A stretch of 12,812 nt of DNA from Bacteroidales bacterium (GTDB taxonomy: Bacteria > Bacteroidota > Bacteroidia > Bacteroidales > VadinHA17). The DNA is taken from assembly GCA_027451265.1 (NCBI GenBank), contig DAIDJT010000045.1, positions 1 to 12,812 on the forward strand. Reading direction: 5' to 3'. Shown piece by piece: positions 6,260-12,812 of this stretch. The notes under the pieces were generated by a model that saw nothing but the letters and a program-made list of their open reading frames with translations, was not told the DNA's origin and ran no database searches. Positions within the stretch are counted from its first letter, which is position 1. The number at the start of each line of letters is the position of its first letter. A program made the translations under genes and the position numbers.

Positions 6260-7270
6260 TTATTTGGATTTCAGTGGCATTGCGACCAGGGTAAGCAGTT
6301 GGGTGGGATCGGTGGCCTCAGCTGGATCAGTGAGGTAAAATTCCCATGCAACCCCTGAGAGTTCAATGCCATTGTCTTTCGCATAGGTCTGCAGTTCAGC
6401 GTAGGTAACCTGCAGTTCATCATATGGTCCGTTGTGCAATCCCTTAAGGGCCATGAAGGAGCTGTACTTCTGCAGCCTGATCTCACCGGCATTTTTGCCT
6501 CCGGCAGAGACAGGCATCCCTGCTGTCACGGTAAATTTGCCGGCAGAAGGATCATATCCCTCATATAGTGCAAAAGGTGTCCCCTGCGGCTGAAGATTCT
6601 GAGCCTGAATTGCAGGATAGAGTTTGCCGTAGCTCTGACCAAACCATGCGCCTGCTTCCTGCTGGCTGACGACAGCGCTGAGGGTCAGTGCCTCCAGGGC
6701 AGGGTATTCCTCTATTCCTATTTCAGTCAGCTTGCTCAGTTGAACACCGTTGGCTTCAAGATATGTTTTGAGTGCAGTTTTGCCTCCGTCCATGGTCTTC
6801 TGGATGATGCCCGATAAAGCCTTGTTAGCCAGACGGCCAAAAGGCGAACCCGAACTCATGGTTATAGTCCATGTGAACAAGGTGCCGTTCCCCGAAGGGG
6901 TAAACACCCACTCCTCCGGAATGAATTTCCCCGGCATCAGGGAGACCCGGTTCAGAATATAGGAACCGAAAACCACCGAATCGACCTGCATCATTCCCTT
7001 TCCCACCACAGGGCCGTCCCAGTTGTATTTTGAGCCGACGTAGCCGGGGACAATGTCAAATGTGCATTTCACCGCCGAGTCTGCCTTGATCCACGGATCC
7101 CAGGCAGTGCGGTCAACAAATCCGGCAACAAAGTGGAACACTTTGGCAGGAGGAAGGTTAATCTCTTCGGAGGTTGTCACCTTTGTGTCCTTCGGCAAGG
7201 CAAATCCTATGACGATGATGAGTGCCAGCAGCGCCAGGATGACGATGAAGATCCATTTCAGTACTTTCAT
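6260..7270 (-). CDS. Membrane-anchored SRPBCC domain plus GyrI-like ligand-binding domain protein
   Basis: A 336-residue protein with three parts. Residues 4-24 form one strongly hydrophobic segment after a Lys-containing start, most likely an uncleaved anchor. Residues about 30-172 look like an SRPBCC (polyketide cyclase/START-like) pocket domain, with the INLPPAKVFHFVAGFVDRTAWDPW opening, a WDGPVVGKGMMQV block and a long C-terminal helix. Residues about 188-334 resemble the GyrI-like/AraC effector-binding domain, with the GLHNGPYDELQVTYAELQ helix and VAWEFYLTDPAEATDPTQLLT near the end. There is no DNA-binding domain. This arrangement occurs in Bacteroidota proteins of unknown role. I infer binding of a small hydrophobic ligand at the cell envelope; no enzyme activity can be read from the sequence. 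Its promoter overlaps the transketolase terminator. Confidence 0.82.
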   Translation of the reverse strand: MKVLKWIFIVILALLALIIVIGFALPKDTKVTTSEEINLPPAKVFHFVAGFVDRTAWDPWIKADSAVKCTFDIVPGYVGSKYNWDGPVVGKGMMQVDSVVFGSYILNRVSLMPGKFIPEEWVFTPSGNGTLFTWTITMSSGSPFGRLANKALSGIIQKTMDGGKTALKTYLEANGVQLSKLTEIGIEEYPALEALTLSAVVSQQEAGAWFGQSYGKLYPAIQAQNLQPQGTPFALYEGYDPSAGKFTVTAGMPVSAGGKNAGEIRLQKYSSFMALKGLHNGPYDELQVTYAELQTYAKDNGIELSGVAWEFYLTDPAEATDPTQLLTLVAMPLKSK

Positions 7271-7298
7271 TTCATTATGTATTAAAGGTCAGGCAATT

Positions 7299-7331
7299 CA
7301 AAATTACATAAAAGGCTGATCCCATCACAAA
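7299..7331 (-). promoter_or_regulatory. Candidate promoter of the SRPBCC gene
   Basis: On the minus strand a TTTG at 7328-7331 (-33) and TAATTTTG at 7299-7306 (-7, exact TAnnTTTG) are separated by 21 bases, within the range reported for Bacteroidetes promoters. The ATG lies 28 bases further on. The -33 box sits in the T-run of the upstream gene's terminator. Confidence 0.6.
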
Positions 7332-7358
7332 AAAGTGCGGTCCCTCCGGAGACCGCAC
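7329..7358 (-). terminator. Intrinsic terminator of the transketolase gene
   Basis: The minus strand forms an 8-bp perfect stem, GTGCGGTC with GACCGCAC (7351-7358 with 7335-7342), an 8-base loop, and six T's immediately after the stem. It begins 16 bases past the transketolase stop codon. Confidence 0.92.
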
Positions 7359-7374
7359 CGCCGGCCGTGAGGCC

Positions 7375-9408
7375 TTATTTTCCAAGAAACTTCTTCACCT
7401 CTTTGGCGATGTTCTCACCGGTGAATCCCAGTTTCTGGTCAAGGACGCCGTAGGCGGCTGAGAAGCCGAAGCTCTCAAGTCCCCATACCTTACCCCGGGC
7501 ACCTGCGAACCCGAGCATGGTCACAGGCAATCCTGCCGTCAGGCAGAATACCGGGATCCCGGGCGTGATTACGCTGTCGCGGTATTGTTCATCCTGAATT
7601 CTGAAGAGTCCCTCGGATGGTGCTGACACTATTCTTGCCTTCACGCCTTCATCTGACAGAAGGGCAGAGGCCTCCACCAGTGTTGCCACTTCGGAGCCGC
7701 TGGCAACCAATATAACATCCGGGGCGGTTGCCGGACCGGTAACGATATAAGCGCCTCTCGCAGCCATTGCTGCTGCTTCCGCACGGGTTGCACCTGTGGC
7801 CGGCAGTGTTTTGATGTTCTGCCTTGACAGTATAAGGGCGGTAGGGGTTCTCTTGTTTTCCAGTGCCAGTTTCCAGGCAATGTTGGTCTCAATGGCATCA
7901 GCAGGGCGAAGAACAAGCATGCTGTTTTCGCCGTGATGGTTCTTCAGATGTTCCATGAGCCGTATCTGCGCCTCCTGTTCAACAGGCTGGTGTGTGGGCC
8001 CGTCTTCACCCACGCGGAATGCATCATGGGTCCATACATACTTTACCGGAAGCCCCATCAGCGCAGCAAGTCTGACGGCGGGCTTCATATAATCAGAGAA
8101 GACGAAGAATGTGCCGCATACCGGTATCACCCCTCCGTGCAGGGCCATTCCGTTCATGACTGCAGCCATGGTAAGCTCTGAGACACCGGCATGCAGGAAG
8201 GCGCCTGAGAAGTCGCCCCTCACAAAAGGCCTGGTCTTTTTAAGGAAGCCGTCGGTCTTGTCCGAGTTGGCAAGGTCAGCCGAGGCGACGATCATATTTG
8301 GTATCTTCTCCGCGAAGAGCGAGAGCAGGACTGCTGAAGCATTTCGTGTGGCGTCGTTTTCCTTCTGCGCCACCGCAGCGAAATTGATTTCCGGGATGGC
8401 ACCCGAATAAAATGATTCCAGCTGGCGGGCTGCCTCTGGATTTGCCGATGCCCATGCTTCCTTTTTTTCCTTCCAGGCAGCAGCTGCATTTTTTTTGGTG
8501 GTTGCAATCTCCTCATACAGCTTTCTGACATCGCCGAAGACTACAAACGGGTCTTCCGGGTCGCCGCCCAGGTTGGCAACCGATTTTTTGAAGGAAGCGC
8601 CTGCGTGCGTTACCGGCTGGCCATGAGTGGATGTCTTGCGCTCAAAGCTGTTTCCTGCTTCGTCTACCAGGCCCTTGCCCATCACCGTGCGGCCGATAAT
8701 CAGGACAGGTTTCTCGTTTTCATCGCCTGCCAGGCGAAGTGCTCCCCGTATCTGGTCATGGCTGTGGCCATCGATCTCCATGACGCGCCAGCCCCATGCC
8801 CTGTACTTGGCGGCGGTGTCTTCCGATGTTACTGCCGAGGTCTCCGTCGAAAGCTGTATGTCATTGGAGTCATAGAACATTATAAGGTTGCTCAGCCCGA
8901 GATGTCCGGCAAGCCTGCCGGCTCCCTGTGATATCTCCTCCTGTATGCCGCCATCAGAAATAAAGGCATAGATCTTATGTTCAAACAGTCTTCCGAACCT
9001 GGTTGCCAGGAACCGTTCCGCAATGGCCGCCCCAACGGCTATTGTATGACCCTGGCCCAGCGGACCGGAGGTGTTCTCCACACCGCGCATCACATCGAGC
9101 TCCGGGTGGCCGGGAGTGACGCTGCCCCACTGGCGGAACTGCTTTATGTCATCAACCTTAAAATGCCCGGTGAGCGTCAGAACCGAATAAAGCATCGGCG
9201 ACATATGTCCCGGGTCAAGGAAGAAACGGTCCCTGTTGATCCACTGTGGGTCAGAGGGGTCAAACCGCAGGAATTCGGAATATAGGATGTGGATAAAGTC
9301 AGCTCCTCCCATTGCCCCGCCGGGATGGCCCGAGTTGGCCTTTTCGACCATTGCCATTGAAAGGATACGAATATTGTCTGCTGCGCGTTCGTTTACATTT
9401 TTGATCAT
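7375..9408 (-). CDS. tkt: Transketolase
   Basis: I chose the start at 9408 (MIKNVNERAADNIR), giving 677 residues, the normal length. An upstream in-frame start at 9516 would add 36 unrelated residues running through the promoter region. The enzyme moves two-carbon ketol units between pentose, triose, tetrose and hexose phosphates using thiamine diphosphate. Visible sites: SGHPGGAMGG (26-35), GHPE (100-103), GPLGQG (115-120), and the metal/cofactor motif SDGG (151-154) with Asn182. In the pyrimidine-binding domain the GVSELTM segment carries the glutamate contacting the cofactor, followed by the phosphate-site region HDAFRVGEDGPTHQPVEQ. It makes erythrose-4-phosphate, from which the PdxB substrate derives. 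A weak SD-like AAGG lies upstream of the start. Confidence 0.95.
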   Translation of the reverse strand: MIKNVNERAADNIRILSMAMVEKANSGHPGGAMGGADFIHILYSEFLRFDPSDPQWINRDRFFLDPGHMSPMLYSVLTLTGHFKVDDIKQFRQWGSVTPGHPELDVMRGVENTSGPLGQGHTIAVGAAIAERFLATRFGRLFEHKIYAFISDGGIQEEISQGAGRLAGHLGLSNLIMFYDSNDIQLSTETSAVTSEDTAAKYRAWGWRVMEIDGHSHDQIRGALRLAGDENEKPVLIIGRTVMGKGLVDEAGNSFERKTSTHGQPVTHAGASFKKSVANLGGDPEDPFVVFGDVRKLYEEIATTKKNAAAAWKEKKEAWASANPEAARQLESFYSGAIPEINFAAVAQKENDATRNASAVLLSLFAEKIPNMIVASADLANSDKTDGFLKKTRPFVRGDFSGAFLHAGVSELTMAAVMNGMALHGGVIPVCGTFFVFSDYMKPAVRLAALMGLPVKYVWTHDAFRVGEDGPTHQPVEQEAQIRLMEHLKNHHGENSMLVLRPADAIETNIAWKLALENKRTPTALILSRQNIKTLPATGATRAEAAAMAARGAYIVTGPATAPDVILVASGSEVATLVEASALLSDEGVKARIVSAPSEGLFRIQDEQYRDSVITPGIPVFCLTAGLPVTMLGFAGARGKVWGLESFGFSAAYGVLDQKLGFTGENIAKEVKKFLGK

Positions 9409-9429
9409 AATGATATAAGCCTTAAAATT

Positions 9430-9458
9430 CAAGGTAAAAATAGGGAAAAAAGTATCAA
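9430..9458 (-). promoter_or_regulatory. Candidate promoter of the transketolase gene
   Basis: The minus strand has TTG (9456-9458), a 19-base spacer, then TACCTTG (9430-9436), an imperfect match to TAnnTTTG. It lies 21 bases before the chosen ATG. The spacing is good but the -7 box is not perfect. Confidence 0.35.
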
Positions 9459-9532
9459 TGCGGCCATAAAAGCCATGTAAGGTTAACGAGTCAGGGTCAC
9501 CGACCCAAAAACACACATAATTTGTCTGTGAG

Positions 9533-9585
9533 GGTTAATCACCCCTCCGGTCCGGGGCCTTATCCCCTGGTGCGGCTGATTCACC
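9533..9585 (-). other. Imperfect inverted repeat after gnd, possible terminator or 3' UTR structure
   Basis: Nine-base arms (GGTGAATCA at 9577-9585 with TGATTAACC at 9533-9541, minus strand) pair with one mismatch. Between them a GGGG/CCCC hairpin (9564-9567 with 9554-9557) can form. There is no immediate T-run; TGTGTGTTTTT follows only after about 13 more bases. It begins ten bases past the gnd stop, so it may end or stabilise the gnd transcript. Confidence 0.4.
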
Positions 9586-9594
9586 ACTGCTGCC

Positions 9595-11043
9595 TCATGC
9601 ATTATATGTTGATGATGCGGTGTCGCCCCCGCGGCCAGTCCAGTTTGTGTGGAAGACCTCACCTTCCGGCCTGTCGGTGCGCTGGTAGGTGTGTGCCCCG
9701 AAGTAGTCTCGCTGGGCCTGGAGGAGGTTGGCGGGGAGCCACGCGGAGCGGTAGCTGTCGAACCATGAGAGGGCGGCGCTAATTGCCGGGACGGGTACCC
9801 CTGCTGTGACTGCGTGGGCAACCACACGCCGCCAGCTGTCGCTGTTCTCTCCAAGAATGCCGGTGAAGTAGTTGTCAATTATCAGGTTGGGCAGGCCGGG
9901 TTCACGCCTGTAAGCCTCGTAAATCTTGTTGAGGAATGCCGAGCGGATGATACAACCGCCCCTCCAGATCATTGCTATCTCCCCGTAGTTGAGATCCCAT
10001 TTGTATTCGGAAGCTGCGTTCCTGAGCAGGTTGAATCCCTGGGCATAAGAGACTATCTTGGCAGCATAAAGTGCTCTGCGGATATCATCAACGAACTCCT
10101 TTTTGTTTTTAACAGTGATCTTACCAGGGCTTTTGAACAGGGGAGAAGCCTTAACCCTCTCCTTTTTCATGGATGAGATGAACCGGGCGAAGACCGATTC
10201 GCCGATGAGACTGAGCGGAACACCATGATCAAGTGCAGCGGTGACTGTCCATTTGCCTGTTCCCTTCTGGCCGGCGGAATCAAGGATTTTTGTGACCATC
10301 GGCTGGCCGTCAGTGTCCTTAAAGCGCAGTATCTCACCGGTTATCTGGATAAGATATGAGTCAAGCTCACCTTTGTTCCACTCATCGAATATGTCTGCCA
10401 TTTCATCGCAGGTGAAAGCCCCTGAGTTCAGCATCAGGTGATAGGCTTCGCAGATCAGCTGCATGTCGCCGTACTCGATGCCGTTATGTGCCATCTTGAC
10501 GAAGTGCCCTGCGCCGTTGTCACCTATCCAGGTAACGCACGGGGTGCCATCGGAAGCCCGCGCTGCAATGGAATGGAAGATATCCTTTACATATGGCCAT
10601 GCCTCCCTTGAACCACCGGGCATCATTGAGGGGCCGAGAAGCGCTCCCTCTTCGCCGCCGGAGACCCCTGTGCCGATATACAGCAGCCCCTTGCTTTCAA
10701 CGTATGCGGTTCTCCTGATTGTGTCAGGGAAATGCGAGTTACCGCCTTCGATGATTATGTCACCCTTTTCAAGAAGGGGGATTAACTTTTCAATAAAGTC
10801 ATCGACCGGTTTTCCTGCCTTTACCATCAGCATCACCTTCCTTGGTCTGCTAAGGCTGGATATCAGTTCCTCAAGCGAATAGGCAGGTATGAATTTTTTC
10901 CCTTTCCCTCGGCCGTTCACAAACGAGGATACCTTTTCAGTGGTGCGGTTGTACACCGCCACGGTATAACCTCTGCTCTCGATGTTAAGTACCAGGTTTT
11001 CGCCCATAACGGCAAGCCCTATCAGTCCGATGTCTGCTTTCAT
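9595..11043 (-). CDS. gnd: 6-phosphogluconate dehydrogenase, decarboxylating
   Basis: A complete 482-residue enzyme of the long (468-485 residue) Gnd family. It oxidises and decarboxylates 6-phosphogluconate to ribulose-5-phosphate with reduction of NADP. The nucleotide-binding loop is GLIGLAVMGENL (6-17) and NRT (32-34) favours NADP. GGNSHFPDT lies at 100-108, the substrate loop GVSGGEEGALLGPSMMPGG at 126-144, and Lys183, Asn187 and Glu190 in FVKMAHNGIEYGDMQ are the catalytic residues, at positions that match characterised enzymes. The C-terminal DYFGAHTYQRTD is the conserved tail contacting the substrate phosphate. It lies 20 bases after pdxB with no promoter between, so the two are probably cotranscribed. 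No zwf or pgl lies in the window, although these often accompany gnd. Confidence 0.96.
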   Translation of the reverse strand: MKADIGLIGLAVMGENLVLNIESRGYTVAVYNRTTEKVSSFVNGRGKGKKFIPAYSLEELISSLSRPRKVMLMVKAGKPVDDFIEKLIPLLEKGDIIIEGGNSHFPDTIRRTAYVESKGLLYIGTGVSGGEEGALLGPSMMPGGSREAWPYVKDIFHSIAARASDGTPCVTWIGDNGAGHFVKMAHNGIEYGDMQLICEAYHLMLNSGAFTCDEMADIFDEWNKGELDSYLIQITGEILRFKDTDGQPMVTKILDSAGQKGTGKWTVTAALDHGVPLSLIGESVFARFISSMKKERVKASPLFKSPGKITVKNKKEFVDDIRRALYAAKIVSYAQGFNLLRNAASEYKWDLNYGEIAMIWRGGCIIRSAFLNKIYEAYRREPGLPNLIIDNYFTGILGENSDSWRRVVAHAVTAGVPVPAISAALSWFDSYRSAWLPANLLQAQRDYFGAHTYQRTDRPEGEVFHTNWTGRGGDTASSTYNA

Positions 11044-11063
11044 TTTGTGGTATTCTGTATGTT

Positions 11064-12320
11064 TTATTCAATTATCTGGAATGCAAGTTCTGAAAGAATC
11101 CGGGCAGCTTCACCGTCAGTTGTTCTGACGCAGTAGGAGCCGAATTCGCGCCTGATCCTGTAGTTGTCGCGAAGATACTCGAAATTCCCCTTGCCGTTCC
11201 GGAAGAGTTGGTCATCTTCCGCTATGGGGTAAGTATGGAGCACGGCCTGTGCCACCAGATCAAGTGGCGCGGCGCCGCCCGTGGCTGTCAGGTCAATGAG
11301 CGGGTGGGCGGGTTGTGGCAGCGATGCCGGCACCCAGTCACGCATTGGCAGTCCGAGCACCGCTGCCACAGTGCGCACGGAGCTGACCGTGGCGTTGGCC
11401 TTCCCGTCAACCGAGTAGCCGGCTATGTGCGGGGTGGCAATATCTGCCAGGTCAACAAGCTCCGGGTCAGCAGCGGGCTCGCCCTCCCACACGTCAAGGG
11501 CGGCGCCGCGCAACAACCCTGCCTTCAGCGATTCACGCAGCGAGATGTTGTCAACAACCTCCCCGCGCGATGAGTTGATGAGGATGGCAGTCCTCTTCAT
11601 CCTCGAAATTTTTTCAGCATCAATCAGGTGGAAAGTCTTATCCTCGCCCTCGCGGGTCAGGGGGACATGCAGGGTCAGTATATCGCTCTCTTCAAGCAGT
11701 CTGCTTAATGGTTGAAATTCAGTTTTGCCAGTCATTCCAACTGACCGGGAGTCTTTGGCAGTCTCTGTTTGCCAGACAGGTGACACCATAACACCGGTCG
11801 GCATTGCAGTGGCGGACTCCGTGCTAAGGGCAGTCGTGGCTGTATCCGATCCCTGTCCTCCCTCTCTTCTCTCCCTGGGAGGGTCATTGAGCAAAACCCT
11901 CATACCCAGCGCTCGGGCAACACGCCCGACCTTTGATCCCACGTTGCCTACACCGACGATCCCGATCGTGAGGTCACGCAGGTTAAGTGAATGTTTCTGT
12001 GCCAGGAAGAAGAGGAGGGAAGTGACATACTGCATCACCGAACCCGAGTTGCAGCCCGGAGCGTTTGCCCACCTGATGCCATGAGCCTCAAGCCAGCCGG
12101 TATCAATGTGATCGAATCCTATGGTGGCTGATGCAACAATTCTTACTTTGCTTCCTTCAAGGAGTGCGGCATTGCATTTCGTACGGGTACGCACAATGAG
12201 TGCATCGGCATCGGCAACCATCGAGGCGTCTATGTTACGGCCGGGTGAATAAACCACGTCAGCCCACCTCTCAAAGGCGCCCCTGATGAACGGAATCCTT
12301 TCGTCGATAACTATCTTCAT
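11064..12320 (-). CDS. pdxB: 4-phosphoerythronate dehydrogenase (PdxB), with internal insertion
   Basis: I place the start at 12320 (MKIVIDERIPFIRGAF), giving 418 residues; a longer start at 12386 would overlap the upstream gene by about 60 bases. PdxB oxidises 4-phosphoerythronate to 2-oxo-3-hydroxy-4-phosphobutanoate in pyridoxal phosphate synthesis. The NAD loop is GIVGVGNVG (120-128). Catalytic residues are Arg252 (NSSRGEVVDN), Glu281 (VWEGEP) and His298 (TPHIAGYS), and the C-terminal dimerisation domain ends with LRDNYRIRREF and its tail. As I recall, the E. coli catalytic residues are Arg208, Glu237 and His254, all exactly 44 lower. The difference is an insertion at about residues 150-201, after NDPPRE. 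The specific C-terminal domain favours PdxB over SerA. It begins four bases after the stop of the LarA-like gene. Confidence 0.9.
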   Translation of the reverse strand: MKIVIDERIPFIRGAFERWADVVYSPGRNIDASMVADADALIVRTRTKCNAALLEGSKVRIVASATIGFDHIDTGWLEAHGIRWANAPGCNSGSVMQYVTSLLFFLAQKHSLNLRDLTIGIVGVGNVGSKVGRVARALGMRVLLNDPPRERREGGQGSDTATTALSTESATAMPTGVMVSPVWQTETAKDSRSVGMTGKTEFQPLSRLLEESDILTLHVPLTREGEDKTFHLIDAEKISRMKRTAILINSSRGEVVDNISLRESLKAGLLRGAALDVWEGEPAADPELVDLADIATPHIAGYSVDGKANATVSSVRTVAAVLGLPMRDWVPASLPQPAHPLIDLTATGGAAPLDLVAQAVLHTYPIAEDDQLFRNGKGNFEYLRDNYRIRREFGSYCVRTTDGEAARILSELAFQIIE

Positions 12321-12324
12321 GGTT

Positions 12325-12812
12325 CTATTCGGCTGCTCTCCAAAGCCCCGTAGCAGGATTGGATATAAAGTAAAATTCTTCACCATCGGCGGTCCGGTGA
12401 AATCCTGTCCGCAGACTCAGCGGTTCATATCGCTTCATCAGGGCCTCGATATTCCCGAAGCTGTAACCGACTGATTCAACCTCTTCGGGTGTGAGAATGC
12501 CCGCGGCATATGTCACCCGGAACCTGTTTTCAGGTGAACCGTGGATGAGATGGGCTGCGGCACTGAGGTTATCCTGCAAGTCCTGGTTAGCTTCAGTGAA
12601 AGCAAGGATCTCCGGGGTGGTCCTGTAACCGTATTTCCTTATCAGCCTGTCGATTGCCGGGTCTTCGCCGAAAGTCCTTACTCCGGGGGCAAGTACCACT
12701 AGTTCGCCGTCATCGGCAATCATCATTCGGGTGCGGTAGATGCTTTTGTTCCCGAGCCATGTGCTTTTGAACTCTTCGGGATCGAGCCAGACCACCACCT
12801 TTTTCAGCCTGT
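12325..12812 (-). CDS. LarA-like nickel-dependent 2-hydroxyacid racemase/epimerase family protein, 3' part only
   Basis: Only the last 161 or so residues are in the window. The frame stays open to the edge (RLKK before VVVWLDPEEF), so the real start is outside and the GTG at 12798 is not the start. The segment resembles the C-terminal part of LarA/DUF2088 proteins, with GELVVLAPGVRTFGED, IRKYGYRTTPEIL, NLSAAAHLIHGSPENRF and the end YFISNPATGLW. LarA enzymes invert the C2 carbon of 2-hydroxyacids with a nickel-pincer cofactor. Characterised relatives act on lactate, malate or gluconate. The nickel and cofactor residues lie mainly in the missing N-terminal part, so activity cannot be judged. 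Its place upstream of pdxB and gnd suggests a sugar-acid substrate, which is inference. Family assignment is from memory of conserved segments. Confidence 0.65.
   Translation of the reverse strand, partial: RLKKVVVWLDPEEFKSTWLGNKSIYRTRMMIADDGELVVLAPGVRTFGEDPAIDRLIRKYGYRTTPEILAFTEANQDLQDNLSAAAHLIHGSPENRFRVTYAAGILTPEEVESVGYSFGNIEALMKRYEPLSLRTGFHRTADGEEFYFISNPATGLWRAAE

Noticed and set aside
9494..9506. Small hairpin GGGTC-ACC-GACCC as a terminator
   Set aside because: The stem is only five base pairs and no T-tract follows on the minus strand.
9409..9516. Upstream extension of the transketolase by 36 residues (MCFWVGDPDS...)
   Set aside because: The extension has no transketolase resemblance and covers the probable promoter; the internal ATG at 9408 gives the normal family N-terminus.
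11064..12320. SerA (D-3-phosphoglycerate dehydrogenase) as the identity of this dehydrogenase
   Set aside because: There is no ACT domain, and the C-terminal LRDNYRIRREF region and the DPP loop match PdxB better.
12321..12386. Upstream extension of PdxB by 22 residues
   Set aside because: It would overlap the coding end of the LarA-like gene by about 60 bases, and PdxB proteins begin at the MKIVIDE-like strand.
1..12812. Defence system, prophage, insertion sequence or tRNA gene
   Set aside because: All long frames on the minus strand are explained by housekeeping families; no transposase, integrase, nuclease cassette, terminal inverted repeat pair or cloverleaf was seen.

Overview
The window looks like chromosomal housekeeping DNA from a member of the Bacteroidota, probably a Bacteroidales-type organism. 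The evidence is a DUF3127 protein, a stand-alone MnmD, a Bacteroidetes-style transketolase (SDGGIQEEIS around the cofactor site), starts with little or no Shine-Dalgarno sequence, and several near-perfect TAnnTTTG -7 boxes. Every supported gene lies on the minus strand, so transcription runs from high to low coordinates. I see no tRNA, rRNA, CRISPR array, insertion sequence, phage gene or defence gene.

In transcription order there are four blocks. (1) 12812-9595: the 3' part of a LarA-like nickel-dependent racemase/epimerase gene, then pdxB (erythronate-4-phosphate dehydrogenase), then gnd (6-phosphogluconate dehydrogenase), with gaps of 4 and 20 bases. (2) 9408-7375: transketolase with its own candidate promoter and a strong intrinsic terminator. 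Transketolase makes erythrose-4-phosphate, the source of the PdxB substrate, so blocks 1 and 2 connect the pentose phosphate pathway to pyridoxal phosphate synthesis. (3) 7270-4659: a membrane-anchored SRPBCC plus GyrI-like protein, a HAD phosphatase/phosphomutase, and mnmD (tRNA wobble-uridine modification). They are separated by short intergenic regions full of 7- and 8-base tandem repeats. (4) 4582-2295: two tandem FKBP-type prolyl isomerases (one secreted, one lipoprotein), a cytoplasmic cyclophilin and a DUF3127 protein with an SSB-like acidic tail, coupled by overlapping start/stop codons and closed by a terminator. Last comes a cytoplasmic M3 metallopeptidase (2055-13) with its own promoter, directly behind a 13-unit heptamer array.

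The most unusual material is non-coding: four arrays with 7-bp or 8-bp periods but different unit sequences. One of them runs into the HAD gene and supplies its last codons and stop. Second is an in-frame insertion of about 44 residues in PdxB, placed between the nucleotide-binding fold and the catalytic residues. I found no clearly new multi-gene system. The largest non-coding stretches (2056-2294 and 5319-5547) are each under 300 bases and are described as repeats, promoter and terminator.
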